A stretch of DNA of 64,000 nucleotides from Psococerastis gibbosa (Eukaryota > Arthropoda > Insecta > Psocodea > Psocidae): assembly GCA_963971405.1 (NCBI GenBank), contig OZ020491.1, positions 17,912,855-17,976,854 on the forward strand, read 5' to 3'. This document shows positions 11,480-23,676 of this stretch, piece after piece. Within the stretch, counting starts at the first letter, position 1; each line of letters opens with the position of its first letter. Under the pieces are notes generated by a model. It was not told where the DNA came from. It saw nothing but the letters and a program-made list of their open reading frames with translations, and made no database searches. Made by a program: the position numbers and the translations under genes.

Positions 11480-12645
11480 AATTGAATTGAAAACGACTTT
11501 ATTGAATACAAACAAAACAAAAGGCGAACAATAAGACTATATAAAGTCTTCTTTACATGCTAACCTTAAAAACAAACATATTGTATTAATATATAGATGC
11601 TTAAAATTAACAGAGAGGGGGACTATTGGCTTTTATTTGAGAAACATACTGTACATCTCAAGCAGAGTAATATAATCGAACTGACATTGACATCTAAAAT
11701 TTTATGTTACATGTTGCTGGGCACAACCAGAGGGGTGGGGGGGAGGGGGGGTGAATAATGGGTATCTAAAACCACATTTTACAAGAAATCGTGTGGGTGC
11801 CCGGTGGAAGAAAAAGGATTTTTAGAACTGAAATCAAAATGTAGAGGTACCTTTCTTCAAAGAGATAATTAAACTAAAATGACCTTATATTATGTGGGGT
11901 TACTACAGTTTATATCAGTTATATTCATGCCATTTTCAAGCTAGCTAGGGCTAGCTTCTGGGCGTCGTCATCAATTTCTGTCGTCTAAAACAAAATAATA
12001 GTAAATAAATAAAGAACACAATTACCGTATTATCGGGTTCGTCAAAAATTCCCTAACCGAGTAGGGAACTTGTTCCAACAGTAGCCGACGGACGGCCCCT
12101 GAAAAAACCTTTACCTCATCCAGTGTCCTAATCTCCCGGGGTAGTTTGTCAAACAACCGGATCCACATCTCCCTAGGAGGCCTAAGGGTAGCCGTAAGAC
12201 GACTGCTCTCCCGGAGGAAGCAGTCCCTATTTCTGGTCCCATAGGTATGGGTATCACCTGATCTGGGGGGCGGGTTTTTCCGCAAATGCACTAATGTCTC
12301 CAAGATATATAGAGCTGGTAGAGTTAGTATACCAAATTCGCTAAATAAGGGCCGGCAAGATACTCTTTGGTCTTTGATACCCGCAATGGTTCTAATAGCC
12401 CTCTTTTGCAAGCGAAAACCCCGGAGGGAGTCAGTAGAGTTACCCCAACAGATAATACCATATCGGATGTGACTTTCAAAAAGACCAAAGTACACAAGCC
12501 ATAGCGAACGATTATCCATACAGTATGTGTTTACCTCATTGATAACTCTCCAATCGAAATTTAATGGAAAATTTGATTTTGTATAAAAAAAACGGTGGTA
12601 GTGAGAGTATGCAAGAATAATGCAAGGTTCATTAAATAAGGACAC
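11480..12645 (-). pseudogene. LINE 3' end: RT C-terminal domain plus 3' UTR
   Basis: The minus-strand frame ending at 12022 encodes a reverse-transcriptase thumb and C-terminal region: YFGLFESHIRYGIICWG, LQKRAIRTIAG, FGILTLPALYILETLV, then FDKLPREIR near the end. This pattern is standard for Jockey/CR1-group LINE proteins. Recognisable similarity starts near 12530, so the copy is heavily 5'-truncated. The stretch 11480-12020 is probably the 3' UTR, with an A/T-rich tail near 11485-11520. It has no palm or endonuclease and is dead. Confidence 0.8.
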
Positions 12646-13030
12646 AGAGATATAAACCAGGAATTGTAACCTTTTATTCTAAGTCAAAAGTTCAAAATAG
12701 GGAACACGCAACCCCCCATCATCGGATTTGCGTCAGCACGCTCTAGTAACGTACTATTTTTATGCCAACACGGGATCACGCATGGTATTGTGTACCGTTT
12801 TTGGCTTTACCTCGCCTCAAAGTTCAACAAATCCTGAGTCTCACCCAATCTAAAATTCTATATCGGGGAACAGACATGTTCCACAGAACTTCCCACCAAT
12901 AAACTACCACCCGACCACTGACGGTAGGATGACATTTGGAGCACTTAGTTTATTTGAAAACTGGCATAAACGGAACACCGAGTTTATTCGATTTTTATAA
13001 GTGTTCCAAGAAGTCATACTATCGTTCAAA

Positions 13031-13296
13031 GGCGGCCATTCCACCGACGAATTTACTTGAAAAATTGACTTTGTCATTGACGTTTGTTTTGTTTTAAGGA
13101 GACTATTATGTAGATACTTAACTAATCTATTATAAATTAATTTATAATATGGTAGAGACTTATTAATGATGTCTGCTACCATATCATAACTTAATTTATA
13201 ATAGATAAGTTAAGTATCTATATAATAGTCTCCTTAAAACAAAACGTCAATGACAAAGTCAATTTTTCAAGTAGATTCGCCGGTGGAATGGCCGCC
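13031..13296. mobile_element. long-arm foldback MITE
   Basis: GGCGGCCATTCCACCGACGAA at the left is mirrored at 13270-13296. The arms run about 110 bp and are nearly perfect (the GTCAATGACAAAGTCAATTT block occurs as complement). It abuts the next element with only TTA between them. Confidence 0.85.
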
Positions 13297-13299
13297 TTA

Positions 13300-13731
13300 G
13301 GCGGGTATTCCACATACGTACAACGTCAATGAAAATTATGAAATTGAAGGACATTTCAATTTCTCATTGATGGCGGCCATTCCATATGTTTTTTCAAAAA
13401 TTGACAATTTTCAATTGAAACGTATGTGCCAAATTTTTGAAATTTGTTTCTTGAAATTGTATTTGTTTTCTTCGTCGCCTTATTATTTAATCCTTATTAT
13501 AATTTTTATGCAGAAATGCTTTCTTTTTAGAGAAATCAATTAAAATAGTTGTACTTGCTGTCATATCACATGACGCCATTTTTTAATTTTAGATTGTTTG
13601 TTTCATTGTTTGTGATTTTACTCTATTATCAATTGATCATTGATCAATTTTAACAATGGCATAGAGTAAAATTGAAATGTCCTTCAATTTCATAATTTTC
13701 ATTGACGTTGTACGTATGTGGAATGGGCGCC
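13300..13731. mobile_element. GGCGG MITE flanked by TTA
   Basis: The ends GGCGGGTATTCCACATACGT and complement flank an AT-rich core with the family TTTTACTCTA and ATTGATCA motifs. TTA is present at 13297-13299 and 13732-13734. Confidence 0.85.
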
Positions 13732-13747
13732 TTAGGTAGTTTTGATA

Positions 13748-14066
13748 CATACAGTAGGTCGATTTTCACAGGAAACATCGATCGTAGAGCCGTTAGAAAT
13801 ATCCATTAAATTAGCAGAAATGCTCCTCTACAATTCGTAAGATGACTACTAACACTAATACCAATTGGCCACAGCCCTTGAACTCCTTTCTCGGGACTAC
13901 CACAAAAACAGTTTTTGTACAAATCAAATTCAAGAATTGTGGCCTAACTGGGTTAGAAAGAAGTACGCATGCTTTATATATACCATATTTATGTATCACA
14001 AAGCTCAGAAAATTTTCTTCTGTTCTGGTATTTTTGACAGCTCCACGATTGATATTCGTGAGATAT
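13748..14066. repeat. family D inverted-repeat element, copy 1
   Basis: Ends related to GATCGTAGAGCCGTTAGAAATAT and its complement (TATTTTTGACAGCTCCACGAT) bracket the unit. Inside is a shorter inverted pair around GGCCACA and TTGTGGCC. Relatives lie at 27750-28045 and 52577-53690. Confidence 0.6.
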
Positions 14067-14089
14067 GTGATGTTTCCACTTATAAGTCA

Positions 14090-14300
14090 GGACATGTAGA
14101 GTAGTGGTATAGACTTCAACTTTCACCCGAAAGGTTGTTGGTTCGAGTCCCACACTTGCCACATTTTCTGGCCATGCTTTGGAGGCCATGTAAAGCGGGC
14201 GGTCCCGAGTCTTCCTAGTTCAGTGTAAGAGAGGGCCCTATAGCCCTAACTCCGCTAGGTTGGCTCAGTAATAGAACAAAAAAGTCAATATTTATTTCTT
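14090..14300 (+). mobile_element. tRNA-derived SINE A, copy 1 (full length)
   Basis: An A-box-like TAGTGGTATAGACTTCA and a B box GGTTCGAGTCC about 40 bp apart make the tRNA head. The body has ACATTTTCTGGCCATGCTTT, GGTCCCGAGTCTTCC and GCCCTAACTCCGCTAGGTTG, ending in a T/A-rich tail. Other copies are at 41760-42075 and 62925-63090. The CCTAACTCCGCTAGG part is shared with the 5' region of the LINE at 43.8 kb. Confidence 0.85.
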
Positions 14301-15046
14301 TATTTAAGGATTCTCCCCCTCCGATTGTCTATTAAGGAAATACTGTCGCAAAAGTATATCAATTCAATTTGCAAAGAAATGAAGCTCTCAACAAAATTTA
14401 AAAAGGAAGGGACAAACAAAAAGTCATAATATGCCTGCAATAAAGAGTGTTTTAATATCATTCACGAAAAAGCTAGGGGCTACTTTTTGCCTGTTCCTCC
14501 GACTTCTTTTCAAATGGCTCCACGTAAGAAAGGGGGAAATTTTCTGTGAAAGCCATGAAGACACAATAGGTAACTTCAATTCTAGGGACTCCGGACAATA
14601 AATTCCCAGATAAGTCTAAGAAAGGTTTTCCCTCGGGAAAGAATAGAAGCTCTACCCATTTGCTTTTGCATTTTCCGAAGAAAATCAATATGTTTCACGT
14701 ATAAGCTACTTGTATTGTATATGTAGGGCAAAATCATGGAATGCAGATGTGGCGGTTCTCTAAGAGTCTTAAACTAAACTAGTCTTGCAAATTAGGTACG
14801 GTTATAGGCTACATGTACTAAGTATACAGTGTACATACGAGTAAGTTAAAAGTGACTATCGTACTCATCCAGTCATTTTCTTCGCTGCAAACGCATGACC
14901 ATTATTATATATATATTAAAAATTAAATGAAATGAAATTTTAATACAAATTAGTTCTTAAAAACTTCTTTAAAAAAAATGCATACATACTATTCTTACGA
15001 AGAGGGCTGCAATGATGTATTGTAGATATCCTGGGTCTCGAAAAAT
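14300..15046. other. stretch with one unassigned minus-strand ORF
   Basis: The minus-strand frame 14473-14688 (71 residues, ending KKSEEQAKSSP) is compositionally protein-like, but I do not recognise it and see no convincing splice acceptor. Otherwise nothing is supported. Confidence 0.3.
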
Positions 15047-15435
15047 GTTAAGGGCAAACCGGAGTCCCCGATATTCCATTTCTGTGCAAATTTTAATTTC
15101 CCATGAAATATGGAACGCAGAACAATGAAAAAATGCTGAATGGAAAGAAAAAAAATTTCTCCTAATTTTGATGCATAGTATGTTGCAATCATCAATACCG
15201 ATCGGCTAAAGTTAGTGAACTTGATACGCAAAAAATAACGGTCACTCAGGAGTTCAAGCTGAAGGAGTTCATCAACTGTGGCGAATTGGGGTTAGTATTA
15301 CATACTATACATCAAAATTAGGAGAAAAAATTCTTCTTGCCATTCAGCATTTTTTCATTGTTCTGCGTTCCATATTTCATGAGAAATTGAAGTTTGAACA
15401 GAAAATGGAATATAGGCGACTCCGGTTTGCACTTA
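15047..15435. repeat. inverted repeat, arms about 135 bp
   Basis: The segment 15047-15183 recurs as its complement at about 15300-15435, including AATGAAAAAATGCTGAATGG and ATGAAATATGGAACGCAGAA. The spacer is about 115 bp. The arms differ at scattered positions, so this is an old foldback. Confidence 0.85.
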
Positions 15436-15583
15436 ATTGTTTGTTCCTTCTCTGTATTTGTATGCCGACTTTACCTTTTATTGCAATATTGTAGTCTATA
15501 TTGTGGTAAGGCCGGTAAGGGGGAATACACAAATTGATTAATTGATATAGGAGAAACCCACGTTGGAGACAATAGAACATACA

Positions 15584-16436
15584 AGAACCGGTCCGAGTTT
15601 ACTCGAACATGCTTTCCAATTTATCAAAATTAGTAGATAGAGAAAATGAGTAATTTCATGGTAAATAATTTTCCTATGGTTAAATTTCCGATATCTCGGG
15701 GGGAGGGGGGGGGGGGTTGTCCACCTGACGTCACTGGAGGTGAGTTAAATTCTAGATAGGTCAGACCAACACATTACCACACAGCAATACTGGCAGGGCA
15801 CGCAATGCATTTGAGCGTGAATTTTCTATCATTTTTTCAAAAAAACATTTTCTTTTACAAAACCAAATAGCAACCTGTCCGGTTTCGTTACTCAATTTAA
15901 CACCTAAAACATGCCTGAAGGTAGAAATCATCGATAGAAAGGTTTCGCAAAAAAATTATTTTTTAATCATTTTTCATTAAAATGTAGTTATTTTTATTTT
16001 TTTTACCCCCAAAAGCAACCTATCAAGGGGCAAGCGACCCCACGCATTTCGTTAATATTAATAACGACTACAATATATGTGAATTTAAAAGAAATCGTTG
16101 GAGCCGTTTTTGAGAAATAATTTTTTTAGACATTTTTTTGGAGTTTTTTGAGAATAAAATCCCCCCAAATTAAGTTAGCCCCCAATAAAAAAAATTGTTC
16201 TGAGGTATGATTTTTGTGAACCTACATGCCGAATTTCATCAAGATCGACCGAGTAGTTTGCCCGGAAATCGACGCACAGACAGACAGACAGACAGAACGA
16301 CAGACAGACAGACATTTCGTAAAAACCACTTTTTTGGGTTCCTGTGACCTCAAAACGTGTAAATCCGTTGAAATCTCGGAATCGAAAATTTCGACCGTCA
16401 CAAAGCTTTCCTTATACTACGTATAAATTGGAAAGC
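15584..16436 (+). mobile_element. family T non-autonomous element, copy 1
   Basis: It begins AGAACCGGTCCGAGTTTACT, has TGCTTTCCAATTTA near the left end and the inverted TAAATTGGAAAGCA at the right end. Inside it has a (CAGA)n run near 16275-16315 and the GTAAAAACCACTTTTTTGGG block. Copies are at 24471-25330, 30537-31921 and 30749-31575 (minus). It encodes nothing recognisable. Confidence 0.85.
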
Positions 16437-17235
16437 AATAATACAGTACATTTATATTTCCATAAAAAAATAAGTTATACAGTAATCGTAATATGGTGTA
16501 GGGCTCAGCCCGTGTGCAGCTTAAATTTGGAATAAGCCTTAATATATTATCTGCGTTCAGTAAGTAAGTCAGCAAGTATGTTGTTCAGTCTTCGTTTGAA
16601 GAACTTCTTCTAGACTAAACGTATATATTAAACATAATAACTGTCCGCATTTTCATGGGTGCCAAATTTGGAAACCCGAGGCTGGCAGGGGGTGCACTGC
16701 AAACAGTGCTGAGTGGGTAGTCCAGCCGTATCACGTATGAGAACTCAGAGAACTGAGAAGCTTGTCAGGAAGGTTTCTCGAACTTGACCAGTTCCGTATG
16801 TTCCGCGTCCTGTATGATATCCGGTACATCAAAAACAATTTAATTTGGCCCATGAGCCAGGCTCACAAGTAACAAGGCTATTGTACCAAATGCTGTAACT
16901 AATGGGGGTTGCCTATTAAAAATTGCAGCAAGAGATTTCAAACTTCAAAGTCATAGATATTAAACAGCAAGTTTAACAGCTCAGTAGTAGTAGGGCTTTA
17001 ACTTTTTGCTAGGTATTTGGCCACTGTCTAGGCACTGGATACGAAGTTAAATTTTTGCCAGTTGGACGACCTGTCTCGCACCCGGTACACCCAAACCAAT
17101 TTTATTTTGCCTCAAGCCAGGCTTCTTCTCAGTGCCAGGAACCAGAACTTACAAGATTCCCCAAAAACTAAAAAATAAACGACCCAGCCATAACCTAACC
17201 TGCAGTGCAGATAGTAAACAAACAAAAAAATTTAC
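16437..17235. other. stretch with a diverged internal duplication
   Basis: CCGGTACATCAAAAACAATT near 16820 and CCGGTACACCCAAACCAATT near 17080 head two related blocks of about 45 bp, each ending GAGCCAGGCT or AAGCCAGGCT. No coding sequence is recognised. Confidence 0.4.
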
Positions 17236-17269
17236 CTGCAATAGCGAGGAGTAGGATCCACACATCCAT
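17236..17269 (-). CDS. possible first coding exon encoding a signal peptide
   Basis: On the minus strand an ATG at 17269 opens a 34-nt reading frame for MDVWILLLAIA that ends exactly at an AG|GTAAAT splice donor (17235). A short hydrophobic start in a phase-1 first exon is typical of secreted or membrane proteins. The DNA just upstream (17360-17520) is the most CpG-rich part of this region, as expected of a promoter. I could not find a convincing second exon at lower coordinates, so the product is unknown and the call is tentative. Confidence 0.35.
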
Positions 17270-17359
17270 GTGTAGCTGGCACTTTTACAATCAAACCACA
17301 AGCACGGCCCAGTCTACTAGAATTCCGAAAAAGATGTAGAGCATTTGAAACACATGTTT

Positions 17360-17530
17360 GAGTACGGCGAAACACCACACACACGTTTCACATTAGACAA
17401 ACGTCTTCCCTCGGGCACGGTGCGCCGAGTATTGATTGACCGTATGCGCGGCCGCGGTGCATCTCGCCGTTCTCGCGCCCCGCGACCACAGGCGGCGCTG
17501 CGATTCCATTATTCCAGTTTCAATTTCCAG
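17360..17530. promoter_or_regulatory. CpG-rich segment, putative promoter
   Basis: The segment is rich in CG dinucleotides (for example ATGCGCGGCCGCGGTGC and CGCCGTTCTCGCGCCCCGCG), which is unusual in this AT-rich window. It lies about 100 bp upstream of the possible signal-peptide exon on the minus strand. Promoter function is inferred from composition and position only. Confidence 0.35.
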
Positions 17531-17799
17531 CATCCTAAAAAAGATGATCTCCTGATGAACTCCCATAGACCTAGGGGCAAATACTCAGCTTATTATAGTC
17601 GTAAGGCTGCGAGATGTCCAGATTCAGTGCGGACAGTTCCGCTTTCCAGGTGCACTGTCCGGAGTCCCCAGAAATGTTTGAAAATCTCGAAAATATCCGG
17701 CTTTTGAGATGCGCGGAGAAAATTGTTTCATTTGAGGGCCTTAGGAGATGTCAAAAAACTTATTATTATTTTTTTTTTAATGAGCCATGCGGTGACTAA

Positions 17800-18474
17800 A
17801 TTACCATGTATGCTATAAAAAAAAGTTTTTATAACTATAGGCCTACTGTTAAAAGTTATTTTTTAAAATCCCGAAAATGTTAATGTTTTAAAAGAAAATC
17901 ACAGCAGTGCAAAATGCAAAAAAAAACAGGTGTATTTGCATACCTAAGTGTTATTAGTAGGTACCTACTTACTTATGGTCCATGTAACGTTGAAAAATGA
18001 GAACGTGTAATACTAGTATTTATTATAAGATGTAAGGTGCATAACCAGTTTTCTGCAGGAATCATGGTCCAATAAAGTCATCAACTAAATTTTTCAACAT
18101 GCAATTTACCGTACTACCCTTTATATTTAAACATACAAACAACTTATGACTGAACACATAGAAAAAACATTAGGCTACATACCCTAACAATAGCACTTAC
18201 GGTAAATCACACAGCTATAACCCTACTGTATTAAACTTACTAGCCAGTAGCCAATCTCTTCAAGTTACAGCCTGGTTGGCAGCAACTAATAATAAAACTG
18301 GTATCCTAAATATGTAACTAAATCCGCTAAATCTAAACTACATTCAAGCAAATATGGCAGAACTCATCCAGCTAGACGTACTCGGTATACGTTTTGGAAG
18401 ACCTAGAGCGGTACCAACCCCCATCGGGGATAAAGTGACAAAAAAATAAAAGTATCTGAAGGGACTTTTGCAAA
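17800..18474. other. intergenic stretch, no gene seen
   Basis: AT-rich DNA with short chance frames only. Confidence 0.4.
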
Positions 18475-18792
18475 GGCGGGGTTTCCACCGACCTCTCATT
18501 GCAGAATGCACATGCGCTGACGTGGTAGCAGACATTCAAGACTTAGGCGGAGTTTCCAGCGACCTCTCATTGCAGAATGCAAATGACATTGACGGAAATT
18601 TGAATTTTTCTTTTTATAGAAATCTATTAAAATGTTTGTACTTAACATATCCCATGACGTCATTTTTTAATTTTAGTTAGTTTGTGATTTTACTCTGTGA
18701 TCATTGATCAATTTTAACTATGGCATAGAGTAAAACCAAAATTCCGTCAATGTCATTTGCATTCTGCAACGAGAGGTCGGTGGAAACCCCAC
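18475..18792. mobile_element. MITE with doubled left TIR
   Basis: A left outer end (GGCGGGGTTTCCACCGACC, 18475) is followed, after TTCAAGACTTA, by a second left end (GGCGGAGTTTCCAGCGACC, 18546). The right inner end lies near 18792 and the right outer arm is missing. Compare the complete composites at 58979-59358 and 61430-61819. Confidence 0.8.
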
Positions 18793-18859
18793 GAAACAAA
18801 TAATATAACCTACAGGGCAGGTAGGTAGCTCGTATTCTCGAAAAAAAACAACAGTAAAC

Positions 18860-19095
18860 GGAGGTCAACATGTTGAGGCCAAGGGAAGGAGAATTGAAGA
18901 TTGCTGTCACGCGTGATTGACTTTTGGGTAGAGGATGCAAGGTCACAACCAAGGATATCTTTAGAGACAAAAGTGAGGGAGGACCTCACGACACTTGGCA
19001 TGTCACCTGAAGATACACAAGACCTGAACACCAAAAATTGAAGATCCGTGGCACCGAGGAGGATCGGATACCGTTAAAGTAAGTAAGTAAACATA
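18860..19095 (+). pseudogene. RTE-like LINE 3' end with TAAG tail
   Basis: The plus-strand translation includes VREDLTTLGMSPEDTQDL, a usual RTE-type C-terminal pattern, but with frame breaks. The copy ends in GTAAGTAAGTAA (19079-19090), the tetranucleotide tail that is also seen in minus-strand copies near 28.79 and 58.27 kb. Confidence 0.5.
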
Positions 19096-19127
19096 GTAAT
19101 TATATTATAAACATACGATAATTAGCC

Positions 19128-19310
19128 TACAGAAATTAGAGGATATACTTCAACTGCTCTTGTCGGGGCTGGTGGTCCAGGGGTTAAGACGACGCTCCGG
19201 TTAGGCGTAGATCGTAGATTAAAATCCCACCAAGCCCAGTTTTTCTATATCATCTAATTTCGGTTATAACGAGGAGGTTACCTCTTCAAGATCGAGGACC
19301 GAGTAAACTG
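19128..19310 (+). mobile_element. tRNA-derived SINE E, copy 3
   Basis: The flanking arms (GAAATTAGAGGATAT at about 19133 and ATCATCTAATTTCGG at about 19250) enclose a tRNA-like core. The core begins GGGCTGGTGGTCCAGGGG and ends CCAAGCCCA, so an acceptor-like stem is still visible. The B box is decayed (GTAGATTAAAATCC). Confidence 0.75.
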
Positions 19311-19443
19311 GAGGACGATATGCAGGGAGTTGCTGCCAACCAATCGCTAAGATTGTAACCTTAAGAAGACCTCTTCAACCAAAGTTAATTTAATGTCAGT
19401 GTTACATATAACATATAATACTGCAATATAACGTACAATTAGC

Positions 19444-22400
19444 CTACGTCAAAAATCGCTGCCTCCTGATTTCATAGGCAACAACCCCGAGGGCCGTTCC
19501 TGAGTTCAAACTTTCGACACCGTTGTCCAATGGCAGGTACACCCGTTCTCCTTGCCTCTCAACTGCAAAGGCGTACGCAGGCTCACTGATCCCCTCCGTT
19601 TCGCCCCCCACAATAAGTGCCAATGATTTAGGTTGCAGGTAGTTGATCTCAGAGTACAGTTTCATGGGGAGGGAGTGCCCACTGGCCGTCATTTTCTGGT
19701 AGGCTGTGACACGCTTTACTGGCTCGTTGCTGATTGGTATCTGCAACATACGTATAAATCAAAAATTAAGCAAAACCGACAGGACTAAGCCTGATAATGG
19801 GAGGAGCACGCACTCCTGACAGTGAGCTTCACCGTAATTGTTCGATTACTGCGAGGCTCCTACCTCTAATGACTAACCATGAGGTTCATTAGTGTTGTCA
19901 TTTTGTAGATGGCAGCACCAGTTGCTAAGATATCAAAGCGTTGAGTTTTCCATAAGCCTCAATAATATTTTAAAATTATTTTATTTATGTATTATTTTCA
20001 AGTGATATTTATCTATAACTCATGGATAATATATACCGGTATATTAAACTGTAAATACGGTCCAGGCATAGTAAAAATATTATAAAAAATATTAAAAGCA
20101 TTAATTAGATGCTAAGAACTTAGTTTTCACATACAAACGGCGGCCATTTTGAATAATATGGATATCTTATTGTCGTCAGTGATCCAAGTGACCAAAAAAC
20201 ACAACGACAAAATACACAACGACCATCAGCCGGTCAGCCCGGATTCCACTGCTTTATAATCTGACTCTGGCCCTGAAACTTTCGTAATTACAATATAAAG
20301 AATGAATTTGAATTTTTTTTTCTTTCATATGCCACTAGGGAACTGATAAGCCTCACTCACTCACTCACTCACATCGACTTCGATGGCCAGGTGGTAACGT
20401 GCTTGCTCTTGTGCGAGTCCTTACACGCCATGCGATCGGAGACGTGTCGTAACTCAACACGGGTACTAACCTACAGAGGCGACTGAAGAGGTCAATCGGA
20501 TACATTCATTAAATTGATTGTATGCGATTATCCTTTTAAAAAAAGAAAAAAAATGACATTGCAATGAAAGAAAGAAAACGAGCAAGTTTATCTTCAAAAT
20601 TGCTAGAAAATAATTATTGGTTATACTTATTGATTATTAATATACTGTATGTCTATTATAAATCCATTTGCTCTGGACCAAAGGAAGCGGCCTGGGATAT
20701 AACGCAGCCGGACTATCTTCAGAACACTATAATATACTAACAGCTTATTATTAATACCTAATTAAAATGAAATAAAAATATATTTGATAGCGAGAAAATA
20801 TGAGCAGGACGATATCAAGCTTGTTATGATGTAGCCCTGCATTTGTAGGCATTTTGTAATGATGAAGAAACTGATTTCTATTATTGGAACAGGAGAAACC
20901 GGGCTAACCGGTGAAATTATAATTATAATTATTATATTTTTATTGTTAACTACCTTTAGCCCATCTTCATCAAGTTCATAAACTGAAACCTCATTGTCAT
21001 CCATTTCATGATGCGCCTCAGGAACATTGCTGTCTGCAAGTAGAAGCTTACAGGATGGCGATACATGACGCCTGATTTGTTCCCATGACATTGACTGGTG
21101 AATGCAAAGCCTAAAGTGTGAGCCACACCCCGAACGAAGCACTTTTGGATCCCATATGTCTACACACCCTGAGAAAATAAAGGTACTAGAAAAATAAGCC
21201 CATCTACCGAGGAGCACGTGGGGGAATTTCTCCAGAAGCAGACCAAGCTTTAATAATGCGAAAGTGTGGTCTGAGGTACTGTGTTGTGGTGACAATTGTC
21301 CTCAATTTCACAATAATGATTCACTCTTAACAGCTGGGTTTAAAGGTAACACACGTGTGTACCTATGGCCTGTTGTCAGAATATGCGTCATTTTGGATGC
21401 CTGATGGTAAGGCTACCCCTGAAGTGATATAAAAGACATTCGATTGTGAGATCATGCAGTCCTCAGAAGCCTTCTATGGTAAAATATGCCATAACAACGG
21501 ATCGATCTATGGCGATTATTTTTAATTCTAACCTGGGATTAACAATGTAAACCAGATAATTTTATTATGGAAAGTCCTATTCAAAATTGTATTGTTTACA
21601 TTTTAACCCCAATTTAACCCCAAGAATAAGTTAATACTAAACGGCATAGTAGACCCGCAGAAGGGTTGCATGCCCTCCAAAGCCTGCCAAACATGATAGC
21701 CTACCATTACTAACTGCGTTTATCCTCCAGTCCTTAATTTACATTAAAAGACACATTCACCTGCGTTCAATCAATGTAAATAATCACAGCTATGGGACAA
21801 GGAGGGGTGATTTGCATCAGGGGCACACTGCACCACAGTATTAGGAAATTTCACACACTACACCAAGTAGTGTAGATTAACTTAACTAGCATTTCGATTT
21901 TTTCCAAATTCTATAAAAAGAAAAAAAATAAATAAATAAAATGCTTACCTTTTGTGAGAAAAAGTTGCTGACAACCAACGGCGGCAGCAGTTCTAATGAT
22001 TGAGCCCATATTCCCTGGATCCCGGACATTGTCGCAAATTATTGAAAACGGCAGCTTTCCTTTCGAAACCTGTTGAGCCGTGTCAGGAGCATTGAAAATA
22101 GCTAAAAGGAACATTAAACTAAAATAAAGCTTGGGGGATTTAAATAAGTTATGTTTCTGCGGATAACATTTTCTACATATTCAGACCCAAATATTCTCTA
22201 TAAATAAATATTCGTCTATAAATACAACTACCCACATAAATGTTGGTAACTTATCAGCTTACCTAATACACCTTGTGTGGTCGAAACATCACTCCAAAAT
22301 TGTAAATCATTATATGAAGTACTATATAACTGAACATCTAGATCTTTGATAGGAAAACCTTTCACGTCGGATATACGACTGAAAAATATGGCGATTGGTT

Positions 22401-23443
22401 TGACACCAGCATTGAGAGCATCTTCTATCAGCCGCTTTCCTTCCAGAAGAATTAGCCCACTTTTTTCACGTTTTTTTCGTGATTTTACATTGACAAGGTA
22501 AGCGCTAAAAAATAAAAAGAATAGAATTATCCTCCTACAGAGCTATTGCAAAACGAATCACCCACTGGATAGGAGATATTTGTTCTCATCACGTCATGCT
22601 TGGGTAGTGAGAGTGTAGTGTCTTAATCTACATGTTTCGAAATAGAAAACATCAAAAGATCTGGAAGGGTCCTTAAGCCATAAGCCATAAGCAGGTCAGT
22701 AGTCACTTTGGTTGGAGTAAGACTATATACAAACCGTCTACACTCTGACGCCTAATGGTATAGCGCAATACAATCGACTGAGTCAAGCTGTGTGTGGAAT
22801 CAGGTCTTTTAAAAAGAAGATAGGCGAAAAAAGTCGAGTGTACAACTTCAGCTGTAGTACAGCGGGAGCAGACATTGATTCGAGACATTAGGACCAAGAG
22901 GTTGTACAAATTAGCCTTTGGTTACCAAGCAACAACAATAACCCTTTCCATATCAGCAGAAAACAAGACAAAATAGGTAGTCTAGAGACCCGTATCTTGG
23001 TGACTCCTTTCTCATATATAGGCCATATACTATCATAAATATTATGCTGGTCTGTGGCCGGCACATTGCATTTTGAAGGTGTCTAATAATGTATATATAT
23101 AGGTATAGGATATAGATGTTTTGTAATTTATAATGGATACTTGCCTGAAAATTTTAGAGCCCCGTTCTAGTTTTTTAATCTTTAACGTATCATTCTTCTT
23201 TACATTGTCATTGTGGCATAATTCAGATTCCTCATTTCCAAAATCGCCATCGGTTAAATTCACAATCTTGCCGAATGTTTCATTCGTCCTTCCCAGCTTT
23301 TCTTGATTCGAAAATTCCTTATAAAGTACATTAAATAGAACATGCGGCTTTCGGATGTTAGGTAGAATTATTTGATGTCTTAATATGTGTTTTGTAGCAA
23401 GGATTTTATTGATTTTAAATCCGTATGAAATAATTTTGGCCAT
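19444..23443 (-). CDS. MRM3: mitochondrial rRNA methyltransferase 3 (SpoU/TrmH family)
   Basis: MRM3 methylates the 2'-O of a guanosine in the mitochondrial 16S rRNA A-loop. Exons on the minus strand are 23443-23145, 22504-22263, 22101-21949, 21168-20954 and 19740-19444. The phases join without a break to 401 codons plus stop (human about 420). Exon 1 looks like a basic mitochondrial presequence, and exon 2 has a substrate-binding part (LILLEGKRLIEDAL). Exon 3 carries SpoU motif 1 (DNVRDPGNMGSIIRTAAA) and exon 5 has motif 2 (LIVGGETEGIS) and motif 3 (LPLDNGVESLNSGTA). Intron 1 uses a GC donor (CAG|GCAAGT). I chose the ATG at 23443 because a presequence follows directly; in-frame ATGs at 23578 and about 23530 are alternatives. 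It is divergent from GLOD4. Confidence 0.94.
20366..20562 (+). mobile_element. SINE family B, copy 2
   Basis: It matches the copy at 3364-3560: CTTCGATGGCCAGGTGGTAA, GTCGTAACTCAACACGGGTA, CTACAGAGGCGACTGAAGAG and an A-rich end. It lies in the last intron of MRM3. Confidence 0.75.
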
Positions 23444-23676
23444 TATTAGTTTGTTTATAAATAACTCAGTACATACTCCATTTTTTATTTCTCCCTTTGC
23501 GACATTTTGTCTTAGTTCCACGATCCACATGTTTCTGCCACGTCTACAGTACACAAACAAACTGTATATAAAAAACAACCATCGTAGGTACTATCAAAAT
23601 ATAAAAATTTAATAAGATTATTCATTTGATTTGATAACTTCTCACTTTGCTGTTGACTATAACGTATAACGGTAGT
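23444..23676. promoter_or_regulatory. putative bidirectional promoter of MRM3 and GLOD4
   Basis: Only about 233 bp separate the start codons of the two divergent genes, so both promoters must lie here or overlap the 5' UTRs. I see no clear TATA box placement that can be assigned. Shared regulation is inferred from geometry. Confidence 0.6.

Noticed and set aside
17345-17707. 120-residue Arg-rich plus-strand frame
   Set aside because: It spans the CpG-rich patch; Arg richness follows from composition, and no family is recognised.
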